This document shows positions 60,886-64,000 of a DNA stretch of 64,000 bases, piece after piece. The translations under genes were made by a program, and so were the position numbers. Under the pieces are notes generated by a model. It worked only from the letters and a program-made list of their open reading frames with translations, was not told the origin of the DNA and did not search any database. Each line of letters starts with the position of its first letter. Position 1 is the first letter of the stretch. Source of the DNA: Acidobacteriaceae bacterium (GTDB lineage: Bacteria > Acidobacteriota > Terriglobia > Terriglobales > Acidobacteriaceae); the NCBI GenBank assembly GCA_025462735.1, contig JAOAPC010000018.1, forward strand, positions 179,182 to 243,181, in the 5' to 3' direction.

Positions 60886-63483
60886 GTGGCCCTCACACCT
60901 GGTACCAAACTCGGCCCTTACGAAATCCAATCTCCTCTCGGTGCAGGGGGTATGGGAGAGGTGTACCGGGCACGTGATACCCGGCTAGGGCGCGATGTTG
61001 CCTTGAAAATTCTTCCCGAGTCATTTACCCGCGAAGGCGATCGACTGCATCGTTTTGAGCGGGAGGCGAGGGCGGTCGCCGCTTTGAACCATCCCAATAT
61101 TCTCGCGATTTTCGATACTTGCGACAACAATGGCTCGCCGTTCCTGGTGTCGGAGTTCCTTGAGGGCGAGACGTTGCGCACAGTTCTGGATCGTGGGGCG
61201 ATGCCGCAGCGAAAAACGATTAATTACGGAGTTCAGATCGCGCAGGGGCTGGCGGCGGCCCACGAAAAAGGGATCGTGCATCGCGATCTGAAGCCTGACA
61301 ATATTTTTGTCACGAAGGATGCGCGAATCAAGATCCTAGATTTCGGATTGGCGAAGCTGGCGCAGAAAACAAACACAGCGATTGCCCAGGCCGACACAGT
61401 TACGCTGACCAGTTCTCAAACGGCTGACGGTGTCGTCATGGGAACCGCCAGTTACATGGCGCCGGAACAGGTGCGGGGCCAAGGGGCCGATCCGCGCACT
61501 GACATCTTTGCCTTTGGCGCGCTGCTATACGAAATGCTTTCGGGCAAGCGTGCGTTCTGCCGCGACACCCCGGCCGAGACCATGACCGCGGTTCTGAAAG
61601 AGGATCCGGCGGAGCTGTCCGATTCTGGCCAGCCCGTTTCTCTCGCTCTTGACCGCATCGTGCGGCGTTGTATCGAGAAAGATCCCGAACAGCGCTTCCA
61701 GTCGGCCAAGGACCTTTCGTTCGCGTTAGATGCGTTTAGCGGGACGGCACAGATTACTTCTGCGCAACCTGCTCACGCCGCTACGCGTTCCAAACTCTGG
61801 ATGGCAGTTGTGGCTATCACGCTGATAGGGGTGACCACGGTGGCCTACTTTGTCGGAACGCGCAACGCAAGCCAACTCGCTCGCTTCGAGCGCCTCACGT
61901 TTCAGCGCGGCTACATCAACGGCGCGCGATTCACGCCTGACGGGAAAAACGTGATTTACAGCGCGGCGTGGGAGGGACGTCCCTACGAGATCTTCAGCAT
62001 GCGAATCGGAGACCACAACGCGCGCTCCCTCGATCTCAAAAACGCAATGGTCGTCGGAAACTCTGCTTCTGGAGATATGGCCATCCTGACAAACGTGCGT
62101 CGAATCCGGACCACCAACTGGATGCAAGTCGGAACGCTCGCCCGCGCACCGGGGAACGGCGGTGCTCCGCGCGAGATTCTGGAAGGTGTCTGGGACGCTG
62201 ATATCAGCCACGACGGCAAACAGTTTGCAGTAGTACGTAAACCAGCGGGGCCGCAACAATTGGAATATCCCGTTGGCACGGTGCTGTTCAAAACCAATGG
62301 CTCCATTAGCCACCCTCGCATTTCTCCCGACGGAAGGCTGGTGGCATTTCTCGAGCATCCGATCTTTGGAGACAACCGCGGATACGTTGCCCTAGCGGAG
62401 GCGAAAGGAGGGGTAAGGCGGCTAACCGGAGAGGCTCAAGCAGCAGAAGGCCTGGCGTGGTCCCCGGACGGACGCGAGATCTGGTATGCCGCCACTGAGG
62501 TGGGAGACCTCTCCCAGGAGCGCATGGTGCACGGCGTTACGCCCGGCGGTAAGATCCGTAAAGTTTTTAACGTTCCAGGCGATGCCACTGTTTGGGACAT
62601 TGCCGCCGATGGCCGACTGCTGTTTTCGCACGAGAGCATCGGAAGCGCGCAAGTTGTTGCGTCGCCGGCCAACGCACCGGAGCGTAATGTCTCGGTGCTG
62701 GGATTCGGGACATGGGGCTCGGTTTCCTCCGACGGCAAGGCCATAGCCTTTACTGAATCTGGCCACGGGATTCCGGAAGATTACCTGGTGTTCTTCCGTC
62801 GCCTGGATGGCTCGTCGGCAGTGGAGATCGGCGAAGGTAATACCATCGGGATGACGCCGAATGGCAGACAGGTGGTCGCGCTTGTCCCCAGCCAGCCAAC
62901 CAAGCTGCGTATCCTGCCAACCGGTGCCGGCGAAACGCGGACTTTCGATGTGGCCCCGGTTCAGGTGGATCGTGGCTTCGTTTCATGGATGCCTGGCGCC
63001 AAGGAGTTTGTGTTTCTGGGACATGTGGCGGAAGAACCGCCGCGCGCTTACCGCGTGTCCCTTGATGGGGGACCAGTGCATCCTCTGACCAACCGAAAGG
63101 GGGCGCAGTTTTGGAACAGGGTCTCGCCCGACGGCAAACTCGTGCTGCAGGCGCCGGGCGTCGAAATGGACTGGGGGCAAAGTGGAATCGTCGAACTCAA
63201 CAGCGGCCACGTCCGCCCCGGCCCGCTGCTCGAAGGCGACGCACCTGTAGAGTGGGCCCAAGACGGCAGGCATATTTTCGTAGCGCATGAAACTGATGAA
63301 GGGGCCACCATTTTCCGGGTTGACGTGATCACCGGACGTCGCGATGTGTGGAAGGAGGTAAGGCTAGCCGACCGCGCCGGCATTCTTTCCGTGTCGCGCT
63401 TTTATGTGACCCCATCAGGCAACGCTTACGCCTACAGCGCGGGACGTAACCTTTCCGCGCTGTATGTGTATTCGCAGAAGTGA
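60886..63483 (+). CDS. PEGK-type Ser/Thr protein kinase with PD40 propeller
   Basis: 865 residues from GTG 60886 (VALTPGTKLGPYEI, the usual kinase opening); an ATG at 60847 adds 13 residues. Kinase motifs: GAGGMGEVYRA, Lys in VALKILPE, VHRDLKPDNIF (HRD and Asn), DFGLAKL (DFG) and GTASYMAPEQ (activation-segment end). A membrane helix (LWMAVVAITLIGVTTVAYFVG) follows at about 305. The remaining 540 residues form a WD40-like PD40/TolB beta-propeller (RFTPDGKNVIYSAAWEGRPYEIF; ISPDGRLVAFLEHPIF; LAWSPDGREIWYAA). The kinase domain is intracellular and the propeller periplasmic. The signal is unknown. Confidence 0.92.
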   Translation: MALTPGTKLGPYEIQSPLGAGGMGEVYRARDTRLGRDVALKILPESFTREGDRLHRFEREARAVAALNHPNILAIFDTCDNNGSPFLVSEFLEGETLRTVLDRGAMPQRKTINYGVQIAQGLAAAHEKGIVHRDLKPDNIFVTKDARIKILDFGLAKLAQKTNTAIAQADTVTLTSSQTADGVVMGTASYMAPEQVRGQGADPRTDIFAFGALLYEMLSGKRAFCRDTPAETMTAVLKEDPAELSDSGQPVSLALDRIVRRCIEKDPEQRFQSAKDLSFALDAFSGTAQITSAQPAHAATRSKLWMAVVAITLIGVTTVAYFVGTRNASQLARFERLTFQRGYINGARFTPDGKNVIYSAAWEGRPYEIFSMRIGDHNARSLDLKNAMVVGNSASGDMAILTNVRRIRTTNWMQVGTLARAPGNGGAPREILEGVWDADISHDGKQFAVVRKPAGPQQLEYPVGTVLFKTNGSISHPRISPDGRLVAFLEHPIFGDNRGYVALAEAKGGVRRLTGEAQAAEGLAWSPDGREIWYAATEVGDLSQERMVHGVTPGGKIRKVFNVPGDATVWDIAADGRLLFSHESIGSAQVVASPANAPERNVSVLGFGTWGSVSSDGKAIAFTESGHGIPEDYLVFFRRLDGSSAVEIGEGNTIGMTPNGRQVVALVPSQPTKLRILPTGAGETRTFDVAPVQVDRGFVSWMPGAKEFVFLGHVAEEPPRAYRVSLDGGPVHPLTNRKGAQFWNRVSPDGKLVLQAPGVEMDWGQSGIVELNSGHVRPGPLLEGDAPVEWAQDGRHIFVAHETDEGATIFRVDVITGRRDVWKEVRLADRAGILSVSRFYVTPSGNAYAYSAGRNLSALYVYSQK

Positions 63484-64000
63484 CTTGTCCCCTAACGGAT
63501 TTGCTCGGGGCGGTGGGCGAGTTAATGTCGCGCAGAAGTGCAAAATAGCGCTCTAGAGTTTTTCTTAAACACGCATCTGGGGGCATACCAGTCCCGAATG
63601 ACGGGCAACTTGTCAGGAGATAAAGACAGGCCGTCACGCCGGAGGCGGCCCAACACTCCCGCATCGAAACTTACTTAGCACCGTAGTGCCATTTTACAAT
63701 GTCTTCATCAGGTCTACTGTTTTGCGCCGAGCAGTTCTTGGGGGAGGACTGATCAACGAGCGTCCCGACTCAATGAGTCTGGGCGCTTTCGTTTTATGAA
63801 CGTGGATCTCCAAGCCGACACGCCTCACTAGAAATGGGATGACCTGACGATTTCACTCACCTCGTCAATGAGTGATGTTTCGCCAGTCATTGTGTGTCTC
63901 ACTAGTCGCAACGAAGAGTTCCTTTATGGGAGATGTTTTCATAGCCACTGTCGATGCCCACGATACCTCTTCTTGATAGATTGCTAGAGCAGCGCACAAC
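63484..64000. other. Right-edge intergenic region, no convincing gene
   Basis: 517 bp after the kinase. A strong terminator-like hairpin lies at 63759-63795. A minus-strand frame through 63329-63664 overlaps the kinase and lacks a credible product. Close to the edge, minus-strand 63900-64000 reads GIVGIDSGYENIS-like before a stop, which might be a transposase remnant but is too short to assign. Confidence 0.4.
63759..63795 (+). terminator. Strong rho-independent terminator hairpin
   Basis: A 13-bp stem with one mismatch and one G-T pair (63759-63771 with 63775-63787), loop AAT, is followed by TTCGTTTT. It lies 276 bp after the kinase stop codon and 42 bp after TTTACAATG, so it could end a long kinase 3' region or a separate small RNA. 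Confidence 0.7.

Noticed and set aside
63329..63664. Minus-strand frame at the right edge as a gene
   Set aside because: It overlaps the kinase 3' end on the other strand, has no recognised motifs and low-quality composition.
63840..64000. Transposase remnant near the right edge
   Set aside because: A short GIVGIDSGYENIS-like minus-strand reading is suggestive, but it ends after about 20 residues and cannot be assigned to a family.
1..64000. CRISPR arrays, rRNA genes and complete tRNA genes
   Set aside because: No regularly spaced direct repeats of array type, no rRNA segments and no complete cloverleaf were found while reading the window.

Overview
The window looks like chromosomal DNA of a soil-type Acidobacteriota (class Terriglobia, Koribacter- or Terriglobus-like). 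The evidence is the gene mix: an Oar-like TonB-dependent receptor with an N-terminal carboxypeptidase-regulatory domain, a PEGK-type Ser/Thr kinase with a C-terminal PD40 beta-propeller, winged-helix/TolB-like/TPR regulators, TonB-family proteins with Gly/Pro-rich linkers, and several families of short intergenic palindromic repeats. This is inference from gene families. No rRNA or complete tRNA is present to confirm it.

Left part (1-16 kb): a PilZ-domain gene cut by the window edge, an AIM24-family gene, a lone plus-strand gene with a HEPN-like RxxxxH motif, an M48 metallopeptidase, a TonB-family protein, an APC permease, a large adenylation/acyl-carrier/acyltransferase fusion, a xerC-xerD-like recombinase pair, DUF72, a stand-alone LigD-type polymerase and recN.

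Middle (15.5-36 kb): lspA-ileS; a second TonB-family gene; and a minus-strand operon coding for an FTR1 iron permease with a C-terminal DUF2318 domain, two FtsX-like ABC permeases, an ABC ATPase fused to a DtxR/IdeR-type metal-sensing domain, and murI. The FTR1 gene is preceded by a recognisable promoter and a 21-bp palindrome that may be the operator for the fused regulator. This is the most unusual system in the window. After it come a SprT-like peptidase gene, four small secreted/TPR genes, uvrA, a cytochrome oxidase subunit III gene with a c-type cytochrome gene, a thioesterase and a phosphoesterase.

36-46 kb: a classic Anbu (bacterial proteasome-like) locus with a divergent transglutaminase, Anbu, circularly permuted ATP-grasp, alpha-E protein and a second transglutaminase. 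It is followed by a signalling cassette of histidine kinase, OmpR-type regulator, SpoIIE/PP2C phosphatase and ECF sigma factor.

46-64 kb: a Tat-exported FAD oxidase, a Gfo/Idh/MocA dehydrogenase, a PQQ dehydrogenase with an inserted cytochrome c domain, two tandem paralogous winged-helix TPR regulators, a small secreted protein, a lipoprotein with an Ig-like and propeller-like region, the large TonB-dependent receptor, and the PEGK kinase. The last 0.5 kb has no convincing gene but carries a strong terminator hairpin.
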